In this document: in pieces, positions 24,841 through 33,034 of the stretch
Layout: every line of letters starts with the position of its first letter
Numbering within the stretch: the first letter of the stretch is position 1
DNA from: Natrinema pallidum DSM 3751
GTDB lineage: Archaea > Halobacteriota > Halobacteria > Halobacteriales > Natrialbaceae
Assembly: GCF_000337615.1 (NCBI RefSeq)
Contig: NZ_AOII01000010.1
Coordinates: 1 to 35,081 of the forward strand
Reading direction: 5' to 3'
Length of the DNA stretch: 35,081 nucleotides
The notes under the pieces: generated by a model
Database searches by the model: none
What the model saw: only the letters and a program-made list of their open reading frames with translations
Told to the model about the DNA's origin: nothing
Position numbers and translations under genes: made by a program

Positions 24841-26685
24841 ATGGACCACGGCTCTCTCGCTGTCGTCTCGCCGCCTGCAATCTACGGTTCGGAACTCCTG
24901 ACGTGGGTTCTGATCGGTCTTCTGCTCTACTGGATCGCGGTCATCGGCCTCCGAAACGGTGGGTATCTCCCGGACTACATCGGGACCCAAGGGCCGATCC
25001 TCACGTTCCACACGAAACGCGGGCGGGTGCTTCTGGACCGGCTCGCGCGACCGAAGCGTTTCTGGCGGGCGTGGTCGAACTTCGGCGTCGGAATCGCGCT
25101 CGTCGTGATGATCAGCATGTTCGCCGTTCTGATTCGCGTGGCGGTGATCGCGCTCTCATCGCCGCAGTCGGCGAGTTCCCCCGCCAGACAGCCACACAAC
25201 GTGCTCGTCATTCCCGGTGTCAACGACTTTCTGCCGTTGTCGGCGACGCCCGGCATCGTCTTCGGGCTGCTCGTCGGCCTCGTCGTCCACGAAGGGGGCC
25301 ACGGGCTGCTCTGTCGCGTCGAGGACATCGATATCGACTCGATGGGCGTCGCGATGCTCGCGTTCCTCCCCATCGGCGCGTTCGTCGAACCCGATCAGGA
25401 GAGCAGCAAGTCCGCCTCGCGGGGTGGTCAGACCAGAATGTTCGCCGCCGGCGTCACGAACAACTTCGCGATCACGCTGCTGGCGTTCGCCCTCCTGTTC
25501 GGCCCCGTCGTCGGCGCGATCGGCATCGCGCCCGGAGCCGCCGTCGGCGGCGTCGCTCCCGACTCGCCCGCAGCCGACGCCGGGATCGAGCCGAACGACC
25601 GCATTACCGCGATCAACGGCACCGCAGTCGAGGGCAACGACGACCTCGCGACCCGACTCGAGGCCGTCGACAGCGAGCAGGTCGCCATCGAACTCAACGG
25701 CGAGCGGACGGTCCCCGTCGATCGGTCCCTGCTCGTGTCCACCGCGATGGAAAACGGCCCGACGGGACTCTCCGTCGGCGACAAGATCCGCGCGGTCGAC
25801 GGCCGGACCGTCGCGACCGAACGCGGCTTCTACGACGCCGTCGGCGACAGCGAGCGGGTCACGCTGACGATCGAACCCGCAGACGATACGACCGACGACC
25901 GGATCGAGCGCGAGGTAACCGTCGGTGCGGCGGTCTCGGTCGCCGCTGACGGCCCCCTCGAGCGCGAGGCCGGCCCGACCGACGAGACCATGGTGATCAC
26001 CCGCTTCGACGGCGAACGGGTACAGAACTACGGTGAGCTCGCCGCCCTGCTCGAGGACAGCGAGCCCGACCAACGGGTCGCGGTCGCGGGCTACGTCGGC
26101 GACGAACGCGAGACGTACACCGTCACGCTCGACGAGCACCCGCGGGAGAACAGCGGGTTCCTCGGCATTCAGCCCGTGCCGGGCATGTCCGGCGTCGCGG
26201 TGAACGACATCGGCGTCCAACTCTACCCCGCGGACGAGTATCTGGGGCTGCTCGGGGGCGACGGCGAGACGCGATTCGGCCCGATTACCGAGAGCTTCCT
26301 CGGGAAGATCGGTGTCGCGCTGATGCTGCCGGTCATCGGCGTCAGCGGCGCGATGCCGTTCAATTTCGCCGGCTTCACCGGCGGGGTACAGAACTTCTAC
26401 CAGGCCCAGGGGATGCTCGGTGCGTTCGGCGACGGGACCGTCTTCCTCCTCGCGAACCTGCTGTTCTGGACCGGCTGGATCAACGTCCAACTGGGCTTTT
26501 TCAACTGTATTCCGGCGTTCCCGCTCGACGGCGGGCACATCCTTCGGACGAGTACCGAAGCGATCGTCTCCCGACTCCCTGTCGACGCAACCCGCGGGAT
26601 GGTCCGGACGGTGACGACGGCGATCGGAGTGACGATGCTCGTGAGCTTCATCCTCCTGTTGTTCGGCCCGCAACTGCTGGGGTGA
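24841..26685 (+). CDS. Site-2 protease with PDZ-like repeats
   Basis: A 614-residue intramembrane M50 metalloprotease. Two N-terminal helices (~20-40 and ~82-105) precede the zinc motif VVHEGGHGLLCRV (HEGGH at ~150-154). A long soluble insert then holds at least two PDZ-like repeats (GVAPDSPAADAGIEPNDRITAINGTAV and GLSVGDKIRAVDGRTV) and perhaps a third near VITRFDGERVQNYGEL. The second active-site motif NCIPAFPLDGGH is near residue 560, followed by two more helices. PDZ domains in such proteases usually gate access of a substrate already cut by another protease. The substrate is unknown. It follows lysS at 65 bp, so may be read through or have its own promoter. Confidence 0.93.
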   Translation: MDHGSLAVVSPPAIYGSELLTWVLIGLLLYWIAVIGLRNGGYLPDYIGTQGPILTFHTKRGRVLLDRLARPKRFWRAWSNFGVGIALVVMISMFAVLIRVAVIALSSPQSASSPARQPHNVLVIPGVNDFLPLSATPGIVFGLLVGLVVHEGGHGLLCRVEDIDIDSMGVAMLAFLPIGAFVEPDQESSKSASRGGQTRMFAAGVTNNFAITLLAFALLFGPVVGAIGIAPGAAVGGVAPDSPAADAGIEPNDRITAINGTAVEGNDDLATRLEAVDSEQVAIELNGERTVPVDRSLLVSTAMENGPTGLSVGDKIRAVDGRTVATERGFYDAVGDSERVTLTIEPADDTTDDRIEREVTVGAAVSVAADGPLEREAGPTDETMVITRFDGERVQNYGELAALLEDSEPDQRVAVAGYVGDERETYTVTLDEHPRENSGFLGIQPVPGMSGVAVNDIGVQLYPADEYLGLLGGDGETRFGPITESFLGKIGVALMLPVIGVSGAMPFNFAGFTGGVQNFYQAQGMLGAFGDGTVFLLANLLFWTGWINVQLGFFNCIPAFPLDGGHILRTSTEAIVSRLPVDATRGMVRTVTTAIGVTMLVSFILLLFGPQLLG

Positions 26686-26704
26686 GAAACGATCTCGGCG
26701 GCGT

Positions 26705-27232
26705 CTACGAGTCGTCGGGATCGAGCCCGTGGCGATCGGAGAACTCCTCGTGGGTCTCCTCGATGCGCTCGAACTCGGTATCGAAGTAGTGTTCGTAGTG
26801 GCGGGCGACCTGCTCGACGACCCAGCGGCTGAACTCCTCGTCGAAGCACCACTCACACTCTTTCTCCGGAATGTCGAACCGGTCGTCCGTCGAGAACGCC
26901 GCGTAGACGTGGAAAAAGCCGAGGATGACGTCGGCGAAGTCTCGAGCCTTTTCCGGCCCGCTCTCGCGGCGGTCCTCGAGTTCCGCAATCCCGTCGTCGG
27001 TGAGTTCGAAGTATTTTCGGTCCGGTTCGTCTTTGCGTTCGATACGCTCGGCCCATCCCTTCTCCTCGAATTTATAGAGGATCGGGTACACCGAGCCGTA
27101 GGACGGTTCCCAGTGACCGCCGCTGAGATCCCGGATCTCCTTGAGGATCTCGTAGCCGTATCGCGGCTTCTCCTCGAGGAGTTCGAGGACGATATAGGCG
27201 ATGAGTCCTTTCGGCGGCCCACTCTTCCGCAT
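26705..27232 (-). CDS. PadR family transcriptional regulator
   Basis: A 175-residue winged-helix repressor-type protein. The N-terminal PadR domain (~1-95) includes GLIAYIVLELLEEKPRYGYEI, HWEPSYGSVYPILYKFEEKGW and DRKYFELTDDGIAELE. The C-terminal ~80 residues form a helical, acidic dimerisation region (ending SDRHGLDPDDS). PadR proteins commonly regulate themselves and a nearby transporter or stress gene; here it converges with the site-2 protease and is divergent from pitA (170-bp gap). A CGAAACCC/TTTAGC element lies ~25-40 nt upstream and is probably its BRE/TATA. No inverted repeat of the classical PadR type was seen. Confidence 0.92.
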   Translation of the reverse strand: MRKSGPPKGLIAYIVLELLEEKPRYGYEILKEIRDLSGGHWEPSYGSVYPILYKFEEKGWAERIERKDEPDRKYFELTDDGIAELEDRRESGPEKARDFADVILGFFHVYAAFSTDDRFDIPEKECEWCFDEEFSRWVVEQVARHYEHYFDTEFERIEETHEEFSDRHGLDPDDS

Positions 27233-27255
27233 ATGGCTGGTCAGTTATACGGATA

Positions 27256-27270
27256 GCGCTAAAGGGTTTC
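27256..27270 (-). promoter_or_regulatory. BRE/TATA-like element of the PadR gene
   Basis: On the minus strand GAAACCCTTTAGCGC, with a BRE-like GAAA and a TTTAGC core 24-31 nt upstream of the PadR ATG at 27232. Confidence 0.35.
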
Positions 27271-27402
27271 GGTCACGTCCGCACGCGACGGGTCCGACCC
27301 GCGACGGGAGCCGGGCGCTCCGGGCACGGAACCGAGTCCGTCGATGGACGGGAGCGGGGCGAAACCCGGCCCTTCTTGGCGTCTCCGTCCCAACTCGCAT
27401 CC

Positions 27403-28890
27403 ATGGAACGACGACGACCGCCACAGACCGAAGAGGGTTGGTACGTCCTGCACGACTTCCGGTCGATCGACTGGGACGCCTGGCGAAACGCGCCCGAGCG
27501 GCGCCGTTCGCAGGCGATCGACGACGGCATCGACTATCTGACCGCCTGTGAGGCCGTCGACGACGCGGAGGCCGGTGACTCGGCTACGTTCTCGGTGCTC
27601 GGTCACAAGGCCGACCTGCTCGTCCTCCACCTGCGGCCGACGCTCGCCGATATCGATACGCTCGAGCGCCGGTTCGAGCACACCGCGCTCGCCGAGTTCA
27701 CCGAGCGGGCCGACTCCTACCTTTCGGTGACGGAGGTCTCCGGGTATATGTCCGAGGACTACTTCGACGAGGACAGCGAGGTCGAGGATGCCGGCCTCGA
27801 GCGCTACATCGAGTCGCGGCTCAAACCCGAGATTCCCGACAGCGACTTCCTGAGTTTCTATCCGATGAGCAAGCGCCGCGGCCCCGACCACAACTGGTAC
27901 GAACTCCCCTTCGACGAGCGGGCCGACTACCTCGCGAACCACGGCAAAATCGGCAAGGACTACGCCGGCCGCGTCACGCAGATCATCTCCGGCAGCGTCG
28001 GCCTCGACGACTTCGAGTGGGGCGTGACGCTGTTCGGCGACGATCCGACGGACGTGAAGGAACTGCTCTACGAGATGCGCTTTGACCCCTCGAGTTCCCG
28101 CTTCGCCGAGTTCGGTCGGTTCCTCTCGGCCCGCCGGTTCCCGCCCGCGGACCTCGCGACCTTCCTCGCCGGCGAACGCGTTCCGACCGAGGGTGACGGG
28201 CCCCATCACCACGCTGACGGCGACGCCGCGGGACACCACGGCGGGTCCGGCGGCCATCACCACGGCGACGACTCGGCGTCGGGCCACGGCGACGAGAGCG
28301 GAGACATCCGCGACGAACTCGAGGACGAGGGCATCTACGCGGGCCAGCCCCACGGCGAGGATGTCCACGCGGTCGTCCTTTACTCGGCGGCCGACCCCGA
28401 CGACCTGTTCGAGGAGGTTGACGGCTACCGGGAGAACTTCGATCACTACGATACCCACGTGAAGACGGCGGTCTACGAGGCCCAAGACGCGGACAGCGAA
28501 ACCGCCGTCGTCAGCCTCTGGGAGACCGATCGGGCTGCGAACACGGCCGCCGGATTCCTCGCCGAGTTACCCGATGTCGTCCGACAGGCCGGTGACGACG
28601 AGGACGACTCGTGGGGGACGATGGGGATGTTCTATACGGTCAAGCCGGAGCATCGCAGCGACTTCGTCGGGACCTTCGACGATGTCGGCGGCGTCCTCGC
28701 CGATATGGACGGCCACCGCAAGACCGACCTGCTGGTCAACCGTGAGGACGAGAACGACATGTTCATCGCCAGCCGATGGGACTCCCGGGAGGATGCCATG
28801 GCGTTCTTCCGGAGCGACGCCTTCTCGGAGACCGTCGAGTTCGGCCGGGACGTCCTCGCTGACCGACCGCGACACGTCTTCCTGGCTTGA
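27403..28890 (+). CDS. pitA: PitA-type fusion: chlorite dismutase-like heme protein plus ABM domain
   Basis: A 495-residue fusion typical of haloarchaea. Residues ~10-255 are a chlorite-dismutase/ChdC-like domain: SFYPMSKRR keeps the Tyr (~153) and Lys (~157) used by coproheme decarboxylases, and YLANHGKIGKDYAGRVTQIISGS carries the proximal heme His (~180). Residues ~262-300 are a His/Gly/Asp-rich linker with nine His, which may bind metal. Residues ~320-495 are two ferredoxin-like ABM repeats. It lacks the distal Arg context of true chlorite dismutases as far as I can see, so heme synthesis (coproheme to heme b) is a likelier role than chlorite breakdown; that is inference. The ATG at 27403 matches the family start. 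Divergent from PadR. Confidence 0.9.
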   Translation: MERRRPPQTEEGWYVLHDFRSIDWDAWRNAPERRRSQAIDDGIDYLTACEAVDDAEAGDSATFSVLGHKADLLVLHLRPTLADIDTLERRFEHTALAEFTERADSYLSVTEVSGYMSEDYFDEDSEVEDAGLERYIESRLKPEIPDSDFLSFYPMSKRRGPDHNWYELPFDERADYLANHGKIGKDYAGRVTQIISGSVGLDDFEWGVTLFGDDPTDVKELLYEMRFDPSSSRFAEFGRFLSARRFPPADLATFLAGERVPTEGDGPHHHADGDAAGHHGGSGGHHHGDDSASGHGDESGDIRDELEDEGIYAGQPHGEDVHAVVLYSAADPDDLFEEVDGYRENFDHYDTHVKTAVYEAQDADSETAVVSLWETDRAANTAAGFLAELPDVVRQAGDDEDDSWGTMGMFYTVKPEHRSDFVGTFDDVGGVLADMDGHRKTDLLVNREDENDMFIASRWDSREDAMAFFRSDAFSETVEFGRDVLADRPRHVFLA

Positions 28891-28989
28891 ACACCAGCCC
28901 CATCTCCGCCACGACGCGGCCGTCATAGGAGCGGGCCAGTCTCACCGGTACCGACACGGGTTGATCGGTCCCGTTCATAGGGCGGGTCG

Positions 28990-30321
28990 ATGAGTCCGAC
29001 GCAGGAGTCGTTGCCGCGACGAACCTGGAGCCAGTATCGCTCGATTCCGATCATCTACCGTATCGCGGTCGCGTTCGTCCTCGGGACCACACTCGGGGCC
29101 ATCGCCGGGGAACGCGCCAGCGTTCTCAGCCCGCTTGGTGATCTCTTCCTGCGGTTGCTCGAGATGCTGATCATCCCGCTGATCGTCTTTACGCTGCTCG
29201 GTGGGATGCGCAAGCTGACGCCGTCGAAACTCGGCAAAGTCGGCGGGCTGACGGTCTTGCTCTACGCCGCGACGACGACGATCGCGGCCCTGATCGGCCT
29301 CGCAGTCGCGAATCTGTTCGATCCCGGCACGGCCGTGGAGTTCACCGGTGGCGAGGCCCAGCAGGCCGAACCGCCGACGGTCTCCGAGGTCGTCCTCGGT
29401 ATCGTCCCCGAGAACCCGTTGGCCGCGATGGTCAACGGCGAGATCCTCGCGACGATCTTCGTCGTCATCGTCTTCGGGTTGGCGCTGACGATCGTCCGCG
29501 AGTCGACGACCGAGGAGCCGATCGAAGACGCGATCGACGGCTTCTTCGCGTTCATCGACGCCGGCACGCAGGCGTTATTCAAAGTCGTCTGGGGCGTCAT
29601 GGAGTACGGCGTCATCGGCGTCTTCGCGCTCATGGCCGCCGCGATCGGGACCGAGGGACTGGGCGCGATCGTCCAACTGGGCGCACTCGTCGGGGTCATC
29701 ACGATCGGAATCGTGATCCACATGACCGTCACCTACCTCGGCGTGATGACGGTCGGTATCCTCGGCCAGTCGCCGCTTGCGTTTCTCAACGGTGCGAAAG
29801 ACGCGATGGTGACGGCCTTTACGATCCGCTCCTCGAGCGGCACGCTACCGGTGACGATCACCGACGCCGAAACGAACCTGCGGATCGACGAATCGGTCTA
29901 CGGCTTCGGCCTCCCGCTCGGGGCGACGATCAACATGGACGGGGCGGCGATCAGACAGGCCGTGACGGTGGTATTTGCCGCTAACATGGTCGGAGTCTCC
30001 CTCGGCCTGGGCGATCAGGTGCTCGTTCTCGCGACCGTGATCCTGATCAGTATCGGCACCGCCGGTGTCCCCGGTGCGGGGCTGATCATGCTCACCGTCA
30101 TCCTGAACGCCGTGGGCTTGCCCCTCGAGATCGTCGGCTTCGTCGCGGGCGTCGACCCGATCCTCGGCCGGATCGCGACGACGAACAACGTAACCGGCGA
30201 CCTCGCCGTCGCCTCCGTCGTCGGCAAGTGCACCGACGGGATCGACCTCACGGAGGGCGTCTGGGCCGACGGCTCCCGTTCGAGCAGCGAGGGCGGGGAA
30301 CGGGCCACAGCCGGCGACTGA
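28990..30321 (+). CDS. Dicarboxylate/amino acid:cation symporter (DAACS)
   Basis: A 443-residue secondary transporter of the glutamate/aspartate/C4-dicarboxylate symporter family, in the cytoplasmic membrane and driven by Na+ or H+. It has eight or so membrane helices, the serine-rich re-entrant loop RSSSGTLPVTI, GLPLGATINMDGAAI in helix 7, the second hairpin GTAGVPGAGLIML, and the helix 8 substrate motif near ATTNNVTGDLAVASVVGK. The Arg in the SSSGT context and the Asn/Asp residues of helix 8 are present, so it should be active. Substrate (glutamate, aspartate, succinate) cannot be decided by eye. The start is ATG at 28990, 99 bp after pitA. Confidence 0.93.
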   Translation: MSPTQESLPRRTWSQYRSIPIIYRIAVAFVLGTTLGAIAGERASVLSPLGDLFLRLLEMLIIPLIVFTLLGGMRKLTPSKLGKVGGLTVLLYAATTTIAALIGLAVANLFDPGTAVEFTGGEAQQAEPPTVSEVVLGIVPENPLAAMVNGEILATIFVVIVFGLALTIVRESTTEEPIEDAIDGFFAFIDAGTQALFKVVWGVMEYGVIGVFALMAAAIGTEGLGAIVQLGALVGVITIGIVIHMTVTYLGVMTVGILGQSPLAFLNGAKDAMVTAFTIRSSSGTLPVTITDAETNLRIDESVYGFGLPLGATINMDGAAIRQAVTVVFAANMVGVSLGLGDQVLVLATVILISIGTAGVPGAGLIMLTVILNAVGLPLEIVGFVAGVDPILGRIATTNNVTGDLAVASVVGKCTDGIDLTEGVWADGSRSSSEGGERATAGD

Positions 30322-30340
30322 ACGCAGGTCGCCGGTCGTC

Positions 30341-30529
30341 TCAGTGCGTGTCCGAACCGCTTGTCCCGTCGTAGAAAACGTAGGCGGCGATCCCGGCCAA
30401 TCCGAACGCGAGCGTCACGAACGGCCACGGGCCGGCATCGCGATCGGTCAGCGACGCGTGTGCGGTCACGACGATCGCAAACCCGACGTGGGCGGCGAGC
30501 GTGGCGGCGACAAACGCCTGTGGGTCCAT
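30341..30529 (-). CDS. Small membrane protein
   Basis: A 62-residue protein with two hydrophobic segments (FVAATLAAHVGFAIVVTA at ~6-23 and FVTLAFGLAGIAAYVFY at ~37-53) joined by a short polar loop (DRDAGPW). It ends in a polar tail. Probable inner-membrane hairpin; I do not recognise the family and no function can be assigned. The ATG at 30529 is preceded by a AATCG-rich stretch with GCTTTTATCG about 25-30 nt upstream that could be its TATA box. It converges with the transporter gene with a 19-bp gap. Confidence 0.7.
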   Translation of the reverse strand: MDPQAFVAATLAAHVGFAIVVTAHASLTDRDAGPWPFVTLAFGLAGIAAYVFYDGTSGSDTH

Positions 30530-30814
30530 GACTCGAGGGTTCGACGCGGCGATAAAAGCCGTTACGAACGCGGGTGGAAACCGCTCCGGCCGGGAAGGCG
30601 GGTCACCGCACTCGCGGTGAGTCGCCTGACTCGGGGAAGGGCAGGCGTGTCACCGATACCAACCGCGAGTGAGCGAAGCGAACGAGCGGGCCGACGACCG
30701 ACCCACCGAGGGAGAGTGCGTTTGATCGACCTGTTGCCGAAGGACGGCAGACGGCACGCTGGCGGCAGCGGTGCTGCTGCCAGCGTGAGAGACCGAAGAA
30801 CAAAACGTCGATGT
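30530..30814. other. 285-bp hairpin-rich intergenic region
   Basis: No gene is recognisable here. It holds three inverted repeats: a 7-bp stem at 30603-30620, a 6-bp stem at 30623-30647 and a 15-bp stem at 30755-30787. Between them lies GAGTGAGCGAAGCGAACGAG, a kind of sequence seen in many haloarchaeal intergenic regions. A minus-strand frame of 66 codons (30603-30803) crosses the region but has no coding character. It may be a structured RNA, a terminator-like end of the DUF5611 transcript, or a degenerate repeat element. Confidence 0.5.
30755..30787. repeat. 15-bp stem-loop (3-nt loop)
   Basis: CACGCTGGCGGCAGC, loop GGT, then GCTGCTGCCAGCGTG. The arms pair along all 15 positions with one G-T wobble. 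It lies 28 bp past the DUF5611 stop (reading minus strand). It has no following T-run, so it is not a typical archaeal terminator. Confidence 0.75.
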
Positions 30815-31198
30815 CTAGAAGTCGTGATCCGGGTCGTCCTCGACTTTGCGCTTCATCGACTCGCGACGGGATTTGGCGTCGCGGCCGGTCGCCTCGAGCA
30901 GGAAATCGTTTTTCGCGTCGACGGCATCGCCGGCGGCCTCGAGTTCGTCGGGGCCGAGTTCGGTGGGATCGCGCTCGTGGAACTCGACGCCGAGTTTGTC
31001 CTTCTTGCCGGAGTATTCGACGGTCCCGGCGATGATCTTCTCGAAGACCGGATTGGCCGGCTCGCCGATGACGTACAGGTCGCTTCCCTTGTACTCCTCG
31101 GTATCCGTGATCGAGCCGAAGTAGTCCTCGATCGTGGCTTCCATATCCGGAATTCGTTCCTCGAGATATTCACCGCGACGCATCTTGTACTCCTTCAT
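30815..31198 (-). CDS. DUF5611-like protein
   Basis: A 127-residue protein of a haloarchaeal and methanogen family I recall as DUF5611. It starts MKEYKMRRGEYLEERIPDMEATIEDYFG and keeps the family run GSDLYVIGEPANPVFEKIIAG and TVEYSGKKDKLGVEFHERDP. The C-terminal ~40 residues are charged and helical. The function is unknown; no enzyme motif is visible. I chose the ATG at 31198 because the family begins MKEYKMRRGE; an ATG 13 codons upstream (31237, MKRGKHSAV) is in frame. A GTAAACAC element 21-28 nt upstream could be the TATA box for the shorter form. The next gene upstream is 207 bp away. Confidence 0.88.
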   Translation of the reverse strand: MKEYKMRRGEYLEERIPDMEATIEDYFGSITDTEEYKGSDLYVIGEPANPVFEKIIAGTVEYSGKKDKLGVEFHERDPTELGPDELEAAGDAVDAKNDFLLEATGRDAKSRRESMKRKVEDDPDHDF

Positions 31199-31405
31199 GG
31201 CTCGAAGAAACACGGCGGAGTGTTTACCTCTTTTCATAGCCGACGTTTCGCGCGTCTGATGCGTTCTCGAACCCGGAGACCGCCGATACCGATCGCTATC
31301 GGTCGGGAACCGATCGGCAGGGTGTGGGGTATCGGTGAGCGCTCGCGGGACCGCGGCAGCCGACGCGGGAACGCGGGGATCGCCGATCACGTCCGACTGA
31401 CGCTT

Positions 31406-32485
31406 CTATCGTCGCTCGCGCTCGCTGAGGTACCCCTTCCGACAGTCGGGGCAGATGTCGCCGGTGCGAAGCGATTCCCGATCGCCAGCGGAGACGTAGT
31501 CACACCGCGGGCAGTAGAGTTCGGTCGGCACGTCGTCGGACGCGCCGTCGCTTTCGGCGGGCGTCGGCGCGGACGCGGCGCGCTCGATTCCGGTTCCCGG
31601 ATCGGGATCGGGATCGGGCGCGGGCTCGGCGTCGCCTCGGACGTCCGTCGGCGGGTCCGCAGTCACCGACCGGGCATCGGCCGCAGCCGCAGCCGCACCG
31701 TCGGGCCCGGTCTCGCCGCCTGCCTGGGCACCTCCGACGGGGTCTTCGGTGTCGAGGAGGACGGCATCATCGTCGATCTCGTCGGGATCGAGGGCGTCAG
31801 TGTCGGACGCCGTCTCGCCGTCGACCGGGTCGTCCGGCCAGTTGGTCGGATCGGATTCGCCATCGACCGGCGGGCCGACGTCGTCCGAATCGGGCCACTC
31901 GCCGTGGTCGCGGTCCCGATCCCGTTCCGTCGCGGGCTCGTCCTCGAGGATTTCGCCGTCGTCAGTGACCGGATCGCCGTGCTCGTCGGTGGGCAGGTCG
32001 ATCTCGGCCGTGTCGTCGTCGGTCTCGAGACCGCCGGCCGCCGCTTCCGGGGTCGGCTCGGACGGATCGGCTGTCGGGCTCGCGGACGGCTCCGCCACCG
32101 GTGTTCCCGTCTCGAGCGCGTCCGATCCGTCGTCGTCGGCGTCGATGAGCTCGGCGTCGTCGCCGTCGGTCGACGCGACCGCATCCTCCGCGGCGGCGAC
32201 TTCGGGGTCCGAGGCCGACGTCGCATCGGGCGCATCCGTCGCGTCGGGCTCGAGTGGTGGTTCGGGCGGTTCGGTATCGGGCTCGTCGGGGACCGAGTCG
32301 GCGTCCGTTCCGGCGAAGAGGCTGGTCACTTCGGTGTTTTCGCTGATGACGTTGCGATCACCACAGCGGGCACACTCCTCGTACTCCTGGACGGTTACGA
32401 CGACCTCGCTGCCCCGTTCTTCGCGCTCGCGTTCGACTTCGGAGTCCCCGTAGTCGTGTCCGAGCAACGAACATCGAAGGGCCAT
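31406..32485 (-). CDS. DUF7093-like protein with zinc ribbons at both ends
   Basis: A 359-residue protein. The N-terminus (MALRCSLLGHDYGDSEVER...YEECARCGDRNVISENTEV) has the CSLLGH and C-x2-C of a small zinc-binding domain; the C-terminus (LYCPRCDYVSAGDRESLRTGDICPDCRKGYL) is a second C-x2-C...C-x2-C ribbon. Between them lie about 260 residues of Asp/Glu/Pro/Ser/Thr-rich, presumably disordered sequence. I recall this arrangement as the haloarchaeal DUF7093. Function unknown; zinc ribbons at both ends of a flexible linker suggest bridging of two partners. The ATG at 32485 has a T-rich TATA box ~28 nt upstream. Divergent from the DUF6432-like gene. Confidence 0.85.
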   Translation of the reverse strand: MALRCSLLGHDYGDSEVEREREERGSEVVVTVQEYEECARCGDRNVISENTEVTSLFAGTDADSVPDEPDTEPPEPPLEPDATDAPDATSASDPEVAAAEDAVASTDGDDAELIDADDDGSDALETGTPVAEPSASPTADPSEPTPEAAAGGLETDDDTAEIDLPTDEHGDPVTDDGEILEDEPATERDRDRDHGEWPDSDDVGPPVDGESDPTNWPDDPVDGETASDTDALDPDEIDDDAVLLDTEDPVGGAQAGGETGPDGAAAAAADARSVTADPPTDVRGDAEPAPDPDPDPGTGIERAASAPTPAESDGASDDVPTELYCPRCDYVSAGDRESLRTGDICPDCRKGYLSERERR

Positions 32486-32509
32486 TGTCCCACCGTACCC
32501 AGTCATACC

Positions 32510-32517
32510 ATAAAAAA
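32510..32517 (-). promoter_or_regulatory. TATA box of the DUF7093-like gene
   Basis: TTTTTTAT on the minus strand, 25-32 nt upstream of the ATG at 32485, within the 213-bp region shared with the divergent DUF6432-like gene. Confidence 0.5.
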
Positions 32518-32698
32518 CGTGTTGCATGATGGACTGTCACGACGACCGAACGGTGGCGACGCGTTTCGTCGGGATGTCTCACCGGGTCGGATCGGGCCGG
32601 GCATTCTCCGCCAGCCTGCGTCGGTGTTCGCGACGCCGGTGCTCTGGAACCGGCGGAACGACAAACGTCAAATCCCAGGTGGTCGAATACACACATAG

Positions 32699-32995
32699 AT
32701 GAGAGCAAAGCGGGAGTACCGGAACCGGGAACGGACGGAGGTGGCGGTACTCGACGCGCTGGTCGATCGCGCCGACGACGGAATGTCCGTCTTCGAGCTC
32801 CGCGCGGCCGTCGAAGTCGACATCGACGAACTCGAGGACGCCCTCTCGACGCTCAAGCAGGACGACCTGATCGTCGTCGACTCGGGGTCGGAGACGGTGA
32901 TCAAGCCCGCCGAACGCGTGGTTCCCGAGACGCCGGCCGAGGGGGACGGGGAGCAATCGATCGGCGACTGGCTCCGCGAGCGGTTGCCCTTTTGA
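32699..32995 (+). CDS. DUF6432-like small winged-helix protein
   Basis: A 98-residue haloarchaeal protein that I recall as DUF6432. It begins MRAKREYRNRERTEVAVLDALVDR and has a winged-helix-like pattern: GMSVFELRAAVEVDIDELEDALSTLKQDDLIVV, followed by a short strand pair (ETVIKPAERVV) and an acidic end with SIGDWLRERLPF. Probably a small DNA-binding regulator. The start is the ATG at 32699. It lies 39 bp upstream of the GcvT/YgfZ-like gene on the same strand, so the two may be co-transcribed. Confidence 0.86.
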   Translation: MRAKREYRNRERTEVAVLDALVDRADDGMSVFELRAAVEVDIDELEDALSTLKQDDLIVVDSGSETVIKPAERVVPETPAEGDGEQSIGDWLRERLPF

Positions 32996-33034
32996 ATCGA
33001 AACGCCTGATACGCTCAGGCCCCAGGGAATACGC

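Noticed and set aside
25156-27222. Minus-strand open frame of 688 codons across the site-2 protease and PadR genes
   Set aside because: It is antisense to the protease and then out of frame over PadR. It has no recognisable domain and shows shadow-type composition.
30603-30803. Minus-strand 66-codon frame in the hairpin-rich gap
   Set aside because: It is built from the inverted repeats and the GAGCGAAGCGAACGAG-type sequence common between haloarchaeal genes, and lacks acidic coding composition.
30344-32698. Plus-strand open frame of 784 codons across the DUF5611 and DUF7093 region
   Set aside because: It runs antisense through three recognisable minus-strand genes and across the intergenic gap. 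No motif or start signal supports it.
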